49,997 nucleotides of DNA from DASWHX01 sp036397995 (GTDB taxonomy: Bacteria > Bacteroidota > Bacteroidia > Cytophagales > Cyclobacteriaceae), in assembly GCA_036397995.1 (NCBI GenBank), contig DASWHX010000189.1, forward strand, positions 1 through 49,997, written 5' to 3'. A program made the translations under genes and the position numbers. Of this stretch, positions 43,747-49,997 are shown one piece after another. The number at the start of each line of letters is the position of its first letter. The first letter of the stretch is position 1. The notes beneath the pieces are model-generated. The model ran no database searches, was not told the origin of the DNA, and was given only the letters and a program-made list of their open reading frames with translations.

Positions 43747-45117
43747 ATGAAAAAATGGATTTGGTCTGGGGCAATCGTTATTCTAATAACGGCGGTTGCA
43801 ATTATTGCCCGTCCCATTCTGCTAATTCTTAGTGGCTTTGGCGCAAAAAATCTGTGTTCCTGTGTTTATAATTCAGGCAGGGAACCTTCTTCAGTTTTAA
43901 AAAACGAATTGGGAAACTTCCCATTAACTCTTGGTAACTTTTATCTTGATAAAAAGGATTCTTCTGCAACCGGATCAGTTTTAGGTTTTGCCAAAAGGAC
44001 TGCGGTTTATAAAAATGGTGAAGGATGTACTTTGCTGGTGGATTATTCCAAAGAGGAATTCAAACAGCGGAAGCCAATGCCGATAGAGTTATCGGCGGTG
44101 GAAATCGATACTTTACCATGGCCTTTTGGAACCCAATTCCCGGATACGGTGATACCAGGTGTTAACTATTCAAAACTGAGTGCGATAATGGATGATGCCT
44201 TCACAGAAGTTGAAGGAGAAAGGAAAAAGAATACCCGTGGAGTGGTAATCGTATACGATGGTCAAATGATTCTGGAAAGATATTCTGAAGAATTTGATCC
44301 TGAAACACCACAAATGGGCTGGTCCATGTCAAAAAGTATTATTAATGCGCTGGTTGGTATTCTTGTCAGTCAAGAGAAACTTGATGTTTATTCTCCCGCC
44401 CCCGTTCCGGAGTGGAGTGATCGAGCAGACCCTAGGCATTTAATATCCATTGATCAATTACTGCGCATGAGCAGCGGAATAGAGTGGGAGGAAAACTACG
44501 GCGCTCCAAGTTCAGCAACCAACATGCTATTTACCAGCGGAGACATGGGTAAATATACGGCATCATTGCCTTTGGAAGCACCTCCCGATTCTCTGTGGAA
44601 ATATTCATCCGGCTCCTCAAACCTGTTATCCAGAATAATTAAACAAATAACGGATGAAGATTACCTGAGTTTTGTTGACAGAGAATTATTTTCAAAACTC
44701 GGCATAAAATCCATTGTTTGGGAAAAAGATGAAAGCGGAACTTTGGTTGGCTCCAGTTTTATGTGGGCAAGCCCCCGGGATTGGGCGAAGCTTGGATTAT
44801 TGTTCTTGAATGATGGAGTTTGGAATGGCGAAAGAATCCTTCCTGAAGGATGGGTTGAATACTCCTCTACACCAACACCCAAAGCAACCCGTGGCTATGG
44901 AGCTCATTTCTGGCTAAATCGAATGCAAGAAAGAGAAAATACCCAGCATCCTGATGCTCCCGCTGATATGTTCAGCATGCAGGGGTTTGAAGATCAGAGA
45001 GTCTTTATTATTCCATCAAGAAAATTAGTAATTGTCAGGTTAGGCCAAACCTCCGACGAGCATTTTGGATTCAATGCGTTCTTAAAGAATATTCTTGAGT
45101 GTTTCCCCGATAGGTAA
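43747..45117 (+). CDS. Serine hydrolase, beta-lactamase class C family
   Basis: A 456-residue protein with an N-terminal membrane anchor or signal (IVILITAVAIIARPILLIL). The nucleophile motif SxxK is in MSKSIINALVG, the Tyr motif is in WKYSSGSSNLLS, and the C-terminal part includes WASPRDWAKLGLLFLNDGVW and GYGAHFWLNRM. It belongs to the class C beta-lactamase/NylB/EstB type of serine hydrolases rather than being a resistance enzyme. The N-terminal 110 residues before the catalytic domain are typical of Bacteroidota homologues. Its natural substrate is unknown. Confidence 0.92.
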   Translation: MKKWIWSGAIVILITAVAIIARPILLILSGFGAKNLCSCVYNSGREPSSVLKNELGNFPLTLGNFYLDKKDSSATGSVLGFAKRTAVYKNGEGCTLLVDYSKEEFKQRKPMPIELSAVEIDTLPWPFGTQFPDTVIPGVNYSKLSAIMDDAFTEVEGERKKNTRGVVIVYDGQMILERYSEEFDPETPQMGWSMSKSIINALVGILVSQEKLDVYSPAPVPEWSDRADPRHLISIDQLLRMSSGIEWEENYGAPSSATNMLFTSGDMGKYTASLPLEAPPDSLWKYSSGSSNLLSRIIKQITDEDYLSFVDRELFSKLGIKSIVWEKDESGTLVGSSFMWASPRDWAKLGLLFLNDGVWNGERILPEGWVEYSSTPTPKATRGYGAHFWLNRMQERENTQHPDAPADMFSMQGFEDQRVFIIPSRKLVIVRLGQTSDEHFGFNAFLKNILECFPDR

Positions 45118-45147
45118 ACTATTTATTTCTGGGTAAGTTTGACAACC

Positions 45148-46557
45148 ATGTTCAACCAACTAGGGCTATATACGGATTTTTATGAGCTTACAATGGCTCA
45201 GGGTTTTTTCAAAAATGGCTGGGCCAGGAAGAAAGCCGGCTTTGATTATTTTTTTCGATCCCTGCCTTTTGAAGGAGGTTATCTTATTTTTGCCGGTCTC
45301 TCGGATCTTCTGGAGATGCTTAATAGGTACCGGTTTTCCAAAGATGATTTGAAATACCTGAGGTCAAAGGGATTTGAAAAACCATTTCTGAATTATCTGA
45401 AGGATTTTAGATTTCAGGGAAATATTTATTCATGCCGGGAAGGCGAGATCGTTTTTCCAAATGAAATAATTGTGCGGGTTGAGGGTAATATCATCGAAAC
45501 ACAATTGATTGAAACATTACTGCTTAACATTCTAAATTTTGAATCTCTAATTGCCACCAAAGCATCCAGGGTTTGTTATGCGGCCAAAGGAAGAAAAGTT
45601 ATTGATTTCGGATTACGTCGTGCCCAGGGATTTGGAGGTTTTCATGCCAGCAAGGCAGCAGCTATCGGAGGAGTAACAGTCACTTCCAATGTGATGTCTG
45701 CTAATGAATTTGAATTAGAAGTTTCCGGAACTCAGGCCCATTCGTGGATCGAAGCGTTTGAGGACGAACTAACCGCGTTCCGAAAATTTGCCGAATTGTA
45801 CCCTGATAATTGCGTGCTGTTGGTTGATACCTATAATACGTTGAAAAGTGGAGTACCCAATGCAATAAAAATCGCAAATGAAATGAAAAGTCGCGGCCGG
45901 GAACTGAAAGCGATCCGGCTGGATAGCGGAGACCTTGCCTATCTATCCAAGAAATCAAGAGAAATGTTAGATAAGGAAGGGTTTAAGAATGTGAAAATAA
46001 TTGTTTCGAACCAGTTGGATGAACACATCATCAGAAGTTTGTTGGCTCAAAACGCGCAAGTAGATATTTTTGGAGTGGGAACAAATTTAATTACCGGCAA
46101 GGAAGACGCTGCATTGGACGGTGTTTATAAATTATCATTTTTTGATCGCCTGGATAGGTTGAAAATTTCTGATAATATTGAAAAAACTCTTCTGCCGGGA
46201 AAGAAGAAAGTATTAAGGCATTTAGATAAAGGGGGTAACTTTTACGCTGATGTGATTGTTTCTGATGACCACACCAAACCATCAGTAATGATTCACCCTT
46301 TTTCTCCAGAGAAGAGATTAAAATTAACGGGCTTTGCACACGAAAATCTTTTGATTCCGGTAATGAAAAAGGGAAAATCTACGCTGAAAGAAAATCACGT
46401 TTCACGAATAGCTGAATATGCATCCAAAAGACTTTCCCAACTACCCGAGGAACATAAACGTTTTGAGAATCCTCATATTTACAAGGTAGGTGTAAGCAAT
46501 AACCTCTTGAAAAAGAGGAATAAAATGATAAAAGATATAAGATCGAAGTTTGAGTAA
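45148..46557 (+). CDS. pncB: Nicotinate phosphoribosyltransferase
   Basis: Converts nicotinate and PRPP to nicotinate mononucleotide in NAD salvage (Preiss-Handler route). The protein is 469 residues from the ATG at 45148; an in-frame TTG three codons earlier is less likely. Signatures are LGLYTDFYELTMAQGFF at the start, DFGLRRAQGFGGFHASKAAA, the catalytic-His segment SGTQAHSWIEAF and the KSGVPNAIKIA and RLDSGDLAYLSKKSRE segments around the PRPP site. Its stop is 9 bases from the start of pncA, so both salvage steps are in one operon. Confidence 0.97.
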   Translation: MFNQLGLYTDFYELTMAQGFFKNGWARKKAGFDYFFRSLPFEGGYLIFAGLSDLLEMLNRYRFSKDDLKYLRSKGFEKPFLNYLKDFRFQGNIYSCREGEIVFPNEIIVRVEGNIIETQLIETLLLNILNFESLIATKASRVCYAAKGRKVIDFGLRRAQGFGGFHASKAAAIGGVTVTSNVMSANEFELEVSGTQAHSWIEAFEDELTAFRKFAELYPDNCVLLVDTYNTLKSGVPNAIKIANEMKSRGRELKAIRLDSGDLAYLSKKSREMLDKEGFKNVKIIVSNQLDEHIIRSLLAQNAQVDIFGVGTNLITGKEDAALDGVYKLSFFDRLDRLKISDNIEKTLLPGKKKVLRHLDKGGNFYADVIVSDDHTKPSVMIHPFSPEKRLKLTGFAHENLLIPVMKKGKSTLKENHVSRIAEYASKRLSQLPEEHKRFENPHIYKVGVSNNLLKKRNKMIKDIRSKFE

Positions 46558-46566
46558 GCAGATAAT

Positions 46567-47106
46567 ATGAAAGCTTTACTAATTGTGGATGTTCAGAATG
46601 ATTTTTGTCCCGGCGGAAGTTTGGCAGTTCCGGAAGGGGATAAAGTTGTAAATGTTATTAATTCCCTTATGGAGAAATTCAAAATAGTGATTGCAAGTAA
46701 AGACTGGCATCCGGAGAAGACTGTTCATTTTGAAAAGTGGCCCGTTCACTGCGTTCAAAATACGAAAGGAGCAGAATTTCACCCCAACTTAAATACCGTG
46801 GGAATCCAGAATATTTTTCTGAAAGGAACTGGCAACAAAGATGACGGTTACTCTGCTTTTGAAGCAACAAATGAAAATCTTGAGGATTTTCTGAAATCTC
46901 ATGGAATTAAAGAGTTGTACGTTACTGGTCTGGCTACAGATTATTGTGTAAAAGCATCTGCTCTCGATTCATCAAAACTCGGCATAAAAACCATTGTGGT
47001 GGAAGATGCTATTAAAGGAGTTGAAGTTAACCCTGGAGATGTTGCGAAAGCTTTAACTGAAATGAAGAATCAAAATATTGAATTTATTCAATCAAAGGAG
47101 ATCTGA
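46567..47106 (+). CDS. pncA: Nicotinamidase
   Basis: Deamidates nicotinamide to nicotinate, feeding PncB upstream in the same operon. The 179-residue isochorismatase-like protein shows the catalytic Asp in LLIVDVQNDFCPGGSLAV, the metal ligands in KDWHPEKTVHFEKWPVHCV, and the catalytic Cys in LATDYCVKASALDS. The spacing of the motifs is that of PncA rather than other isochorismatase-like hydrolases. The pair indicates that nicotinamide released from NAD consumption is recycled through the four-step bacterial route. Confidence 0.97.
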   Translation: MKALLIVDVQNDFCPGGSLAVPEGDKVVNVINSLMEKFKIVIASKDWHPEKTVHFEKWPVHCVQNTKGAEFHPNLNTVGIQNIFLKGTGNKDDGYSAFEATNENLEDFLKSHGIKELYVTGLATDYCVKASALDSSKLGIKTIVVEDAIKGVEVNPGDVAKALTEMKNQNIEFIQSKEI

Positions 47107-47131
47107 CGCCGGATAAAATTAATACGAAAGT

Positions 47132-48034
47132 TTAAGGCTCAATTCTAAGTTTTCCTAATTTTATCATGAACGACACAAAAGGAAAACCAAAAGTTCCGTT
47201 AGCATAAAATTCGTGGTTATTTATCAAGGTGAAATCAAATGCGATTCTCCGGGTCATTAATCGCATTCCATAAGAAATTATATAATAGTCGGGGATCAAC
47301 CAGTTTTCTGAAATGAGCGCAATCCGGGAACCCAACCTATAGACTCCACTTAGGCTTATTGTTGGCCTGTTTGTGGGTTTGGAATTTAATAACCCATAAC
47401 CGGTAATTAACGTAATGTTCCGGTCCGAGTTTCCTAAAGTTGCACTTCCATAAATAACTCCCAGATCATAATACTTTGAAACATCCACGTTCGTGCCGTT
47501 TATTTCAAGTGATGGCGCTGATAGAAACAGAATACCTGAACCCAGATGAAGATTTTCCCTAAGGGGAATTGAAATCCTGGGATTAAGATAATAGATGGGA
47601 TGGCCTAAAGCCGCAGTGAGAAGTTCAAATCCGCCACCCACTGAAACGGCATTCGTAATACCGTAATTGAGTGTGTTGATAACAATAAAATTATTTTGAT
47701 AATTAAACTCATTAGGTTCAAGGGGAAGTCCGCTGGGTCCTAAAACATAAGTACCCTTTTTGGGCGAAGCAAACCATTTTTCATTGGAGTCACTTGTTTT
47801 TTCAGGCCCACCTTTAATTCTTCTGATGTTTTTAACATTAACTCTGAAATCACCGGCATCATTTCTCAAAGTTACAACCCCTTCGCTGAATTGCATCACA
47901 ATACCGGTAAGGGTCGTCCCATCATTTAAGATGAGCGTATATTCCGCACCGGGCTCAAACAAAGGCTGGAAATCCTGAGCCCGTGACTCAAAAAGTAGCA
48001 AAAGGTAAAAGCAGAGAAGAAATCTGAAGTGCAT
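47132..48034 (-). CDS. Probable outer-membrane beta-barrel protein with N-terminal LSM/SH3-like segment
   Basis: A 300-residue exported protein with a signal peptide ending near ESRAQ. Residues about 30-75 read like a small SH3/LSM-type barrel (YTLILNDGTTLTGIVMQFSE and then VNVKNIRRIKGG). The remainder is made of alternating beta strands, such as YLNPRISIPLRENLHLGSGI and RTIS-like short hairpins, and ends in IKLGKLRIEP, without the aromatic C-terminal residue common in many barrels. I recognise no named family. It converges with pncA across 25 bases. Confidence 0.75.
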   Translation of the reverse strand: MHFRFLLCFYLLLLFESRAQDFQPLFEPGAEYTLILNDGTTLTGIVMQFSEGVVTLRNDAGDFRVNVKNIRRIKGGPEKTSDSNEKWFASPKKGTYVLGPSGLPLEPNEFNYQNNFIVINTLNYGITNAVSVGGGFELLTAALGHPIYYLNPRISIPLRENLHLGSGILFLSAPSLEINGTNVDVSKYYDLGVIYGSATLGNSDRNITLITGYGLLNSKPTNRPTISLSGVYRLGSRIALISENWLIPDYYIISYGMRLMTRRIAFDFTLINNHEFYANGTFGFPFVSFMIKLGKLRIEP

Positions 48035-48093
48035 GAATTTGGGTTATGCCAAATTCAAATTTAGCAAAGTAGGGAAAGTTTTATCTGAAATAA

Positions 48094-48348
48094 CTAATTA
48101 TAGTTTTGACTTTTATTCAAAATAATTTCCTGAACCTGTCTGCCCAATTCCTCATTCCGTGTATTGGCATAGATGGCGGCAAATTTACCTATTAGCTGAT
48201 CAGCAAATTTCAGCATGGCGGTATCCGTGTGCCTGATGCCCGTCTTTGTTTGCCTGAATGCTTCCTCCACGGCGTTTAGGAAGCTTTCGTAACGTAATTG
48301 CTCCATTCTTTGCAAATTTTCCAGAGTAATAGCAGACCTGGTTTTCAT
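48094..48348 (-). CDS. Small hypothetical protein
   Basis: An 84-residue helical soluble protein (ENLQRMEQLRYESFLNAVEE, AMLKFADQLIGKFAAIYANT). I do not recognise it. It is divergent from the WYL-type regulator, 73 bases away, across the inverted repeats at 48388-48418, and may be controlled by that protein. A toxin-antitoxin pair was considered but nothing in either sequence supports it. Confidence 0.65.
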   Translation of the reverse strand: MKTRSAITLENLQRMEQLRYESFLNAVEEAFRQTKTGIRHTDTAMLKFADQLIGKFAAIYANTRNEELGRQVQEIILNKSQNYN

Positions 48349-48386
48349 AGTTTTTCCTTTTATTCTTATTAAAATAAAGACCTTAT

Positions 48387-48418
48387 TTTGACAATTTGTG
48401 TCAATTTACGTAAAATTG
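48387..48418 (+). promoter_or_regulatory. Promoter of the WYL-type gene overlapped by inverted repeats
   Basis: TTTG (48387-48390), 20 bases, then TAAAATTG (48411-48418) fits the Bacteroidota promoter layout with one mismatch in the -7 box. Inside it lie TTGACA-N5-TGTCAA (48388-48404), CAATTT-N5-AAATTG (48402-48418) and the palindrome TTTACGTAAA (48405-48414). Such an arrangement is what an autorepressor operator would look like. The -7 box ends 3 bases before the ATG. Confidence 0.5.
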
Positions 48419-48421
48419 AAA

Positions 48422-49309
48422 ATGGTAGCTCAGGCTAAAATCCTTAGAGTATTAAAACTGATTTCAATTCTGAAATCCAGAAGCAAAACCATCAAACAAA
48501 TAGCTTCAACTCTGGAGATAACCGAACGGTCTGTTTACCGGTACCTTGACTTATTAACAGAAGTGGGTTTTCTTGTTGATAAGGATTTTGAAGATAGGTA
48601 TTTTATTCACGTGGAAGAAGACGAAAAATCAAACTTTAATTTTTCAACGGAAGAATCCTCGTTACTCAAAGAATTGATTTCTGCCGGCGCTACCAATCAC
48701 CCACTTAAGGAAACACTATTGAAGAAACTATATTTGAATTCAGATTTGAAATCCATTTCCAGGAATCTTGAAAAAGCCAGATTGGGAATGCTGGTTGGTA
48801 AAATTAATGAAGGTATAACATTGCAAAAACAAGTAGTCCTGAAGAGTTATCATTCTGCAAATAGCAATGAAATTAAAGACCGTTTGGTTGAACCCATTAC
48901 CTTGGGTGAATTGTACGATGAGGTGATTGCATTTGACACTTCAGACAGAAAAGTGAAACATTTTAAATTAGAGCGAATAAGTAGCGTAATTATTTTGAGC
49001 AAAAGTCAAAGAAACACCTCAAGTCATGCCCAGGCAAAATCCGATATTTTTGGGATTGATGGAACCTCGGAAACATGGATAAAGCTCAGGCTAAATCTCC
49101 GGAGTTATTTGTTACTTAGAGAAGAATTTCCAAAATCCATTCCTTACCTGAAAAAGGAGGAGGAATATCTATTTAATGGTCCGGTCCGGAGTTTCAACGG
49201 TATTGGGAGATTTGTTCTCGGTTTAATGGATTCGGTGGAAATCGTGGGACCACCCAAATTCAAAAATTACATTAAAGAAAAGTGCAAATTAATGGTGGAG
49301 TCCTTATAA
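48422..49309 (+). CDS. WYL-type transcriptional regulator with HTH_11 domain
   Basis: A 295-residue regulator. The N-terminal HTH_11 part (about 5-60) reads LKLISILKSRSKTIKQIAST and ERSVYRYLDLLTEVGFLVDK. The rest fits a WYL domain by its position and length, but the eponymous motif is absent: the expected region reads LGELYDEVIAFDTSDRKVKHFKLERIS, lacking Trp-Tyr-Leu. I chose ATG 48422; an upstream in-frame GTG at 48398 would put the start within the promoter. WYL proteins sense small ligands or single-stranded nucleic acids; this one has a degenerate ligand site. Some WYL regulators control phage defence, but no defence genes are nearby. Confidence 0.82.
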   Translation: MVAQAKILRVLKLISILKSRSKTIKQIASTLEITERSVYRYLDLLTEVGFLVDKDFEDRYFIHVEEDEKSNFNFSTEESSLLKELISAGATNHPLKETLLKKLYLNSDLKSISRNLEKARLGMLVGKINEGITLQKQVVLKSYHSANSNEIKDRLVEPITLGELYDEVIAFDTSDRKVKHFKLERISSVIILSKSQRNTSSHAQAKSDIFGIDGTSETWIKLRLNLRSYLLLREEFPKSIPYLKKEEEYLFNGPVRSFNGIGRFVLGLMDSVEIVGPPKFKNYIKEKCKLMVESL

Positions 49310-49432
49310 CTATCAATAGGAATCGACCAATCAGAAAGTCAGTTTGCCATTCAGAGAAAGAATTAATCAGATTGTGAAATGCATTAATTAAATTCAATTC
49401 TGAATTTAGATCAACTCACTAAAACAATAAAC

Positions 49433-49997
49433 ATGAAAACGTTAAAGCAAGTTTTTGCCATCATCTTTCTTCTGCCAGGTTTCCTTATGGCCCAGGAGAA
49501 GGCAGATCTTAATGCCGTTTATAAAATTAAACAGGAAGGCCTTGACAATAGCAAAGTGATGGAAATAGCCCGGCACCTTACAGATGTAAGCGGACCCAGA
49601 CTCACTAATTCTCCCGGTCTTAAGCGCGCGCAGGAATGGGCGGTTGAGGAAATGAAAGGTTGGGGACTTCAAAATTCTGGTTTGGAAAAATGGGGGGATT
49701 TTGGCAGGGGGTGGGAAGTTCAAAAAAACTATGTAGCCATGACGTCTCCATATTACCTTGCCTTTATAGCATCCCCGAAAGCATGGACTCCCGGAACCAA
49801 TGGATTAATCTCTGGCGAGGTAATGATGCTTGATGCATCCACCGAAGGAGATCTGGAAAAATACAAAGGTCAGCTGAAAGGAAAAATTGTACTTTTTGAC
49901 ACGGATGCCGACACAAGTCCTTCATTTGAAGCTGATGCTTCAAGACTTACCGCGGAAGATTTGGCAGAGCGGGCTAAACAACCTATTGGCGGTGGCC
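49433..49997 (+). CDS. M28-family peptidase (partial, runs off the right edge)
   Basis: The first 188 residues of a secreted zinc peptidase, with the signal peptide MKTLKQVFAIIFLLPGFLMA. The N-terminal segment ARHLTDVSGPRLTNSPGLKR and WAVEEMKGWGLQNSGLEKWG, followed by a PA-type insert starting around GLISGEVMMLDASTEGDLEK and KGKIVLFDT, is typical of Bacteroidota M28 (carboxypeptidase Q-like) peptidases. The catalytic metal ligands would lie beyond the window. It is preceded by 123 bases in which I see no further feature. Confidence 0.88.
   Translation, partial: MKTLKQVFAIIFLLPGFLMAQEKADLNAVYKIKQEGLDNSKVMEIARHLTDVSGPRLTNSPGLKRAQEWAVEEMKGWGLQNSGLEKWGDFGRGWEVQKNYVAMTSPYYLAFIASPKAWTPGTNGLISGEVMMLDASTEGDLEKYKGQLKGKIVLFDTDADTSPSFEADASRLTAEDLAERAKQPIGGG

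Noticed and set aside
43747..45117. Beta-lactam resistance gene
   Set aside because: Motifs fit the broad class C serine-hydrolase type (NylB/EstB-like) common in Bacteroidota; nothing indicates a resistance enzyme.
48603..48618. A third CACGTG core that might be a parS site
   Set aside because: The flanks differ from the consensus at four positions and the site lies within the WYL coding region.
48094..49309. Toxin-antitoxin or phage-defence module made of the 84-residue gene and the WYL-type regulator
   Set aside because: Neither protein shows toxin, nuclease or defence motifs, and no such genes are adjacent. A WYL regulator alone is not evidence.
1..49997. tRNA, rRNA, CRISPR arrays, insertion sequences or prophage
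   Set aside because: No cloverleaf-like segment, repeat-spacer pattern, transposase or integrase motif was found on reading either strand.

Overview
The window looks like chromosomal DNA of a Bacteroidota member, most likely order Cytophagales. Signs are a GldJ-type gliding lipoprotein, the Bacteroidota families DUF3127 and DUF4175, LytS/LytTR two-component pairs, FtsX/MacB-type permeases with no adjacent ATPase, almost no Shine-Dalgarno sequences, and several TAnnTTTG (-7) promoter boxes, some paired with TTTG (-33). Coding density is high and coding is intact. I see no tRNA, rRNA, insertion sequence, CRISPR array, prophage or recognisable defence system. The order call is inference from gene content.

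Layout. 0-1.6 kb: the 5' part of a fatty-acid beta-oxidation gene (3-hydroxyacyl-CoA dehydrogenase) translationally coupled to a MarR regulator, with a perfect 30-bp palindrome upstream. 1.7-7.2 kb: a PadR regulator and two large FtsX/MacB-type permeases. 7.2-9.6 kb: a lipoprotein, LytS-like kinase and LytTR regulator operon preceded by LytTR-box-like direct repeats. 9.7-14.7 kb: two secreted beta-propeller proteins and a secreted TPR protein. 14.7-15.05 kb: an AT-rich non-coding region with DnaA-box-like sequences. 15.0-24.6 kb: a long leftward run with an Ig-like lipoprotein, a methyltransferase, MnmG, YbeY, an anti-sigma-type ATPase, a 1140-residue DUF4175 protein, a small hypothetical and an AhpD-like protein. 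Two parS-like sites lie between mnmG and ybeY.

24.6-29.1 kb: ComF, GldJ with its terminator and promoter, a second LytS/LytTR pair, and a small hypothetical. 29.1-32.5 kb: Mfd. 32.6-37.2 kb: a tight five-gene operon (DUF1214, sulfotransferase, short-chain reductase, alpha/beta hydrolase, small secreted protein) that looks like a small-molecule or lipid modification cassette of unknown substrate. 37.2-41.7 kb: S1/P1 nuclease, alpha/beta hydrolase, an SRAP/YedK homologue with replaced active-site residues, a thioredoxin-fold protein without CxxC, an amidohydrolase lipoprotein and a 69-residue protein. 41.7-50 kb: an OmpA/PD40 protein, DUF3127, a serine hydrolase, an NAD-salvage pair (PncB, PncA), a probable outer-membrane barrel, an 84-residue protein, a WYL-type regulator and the start of an M28 peptidase.

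The strongest leads are the origin-region signature (two parS-like sites 4.4 kb from a DnaA-box-containing AT-rich spacer, with mnmG close by), the apparently inactivated SRAP protein, and several regulatory palindromes that overlap predicted promoters. I found no clearly new multi-gene system. The five-gene sulfotransferase cassette is the best candidate for unexplored biochemistry.
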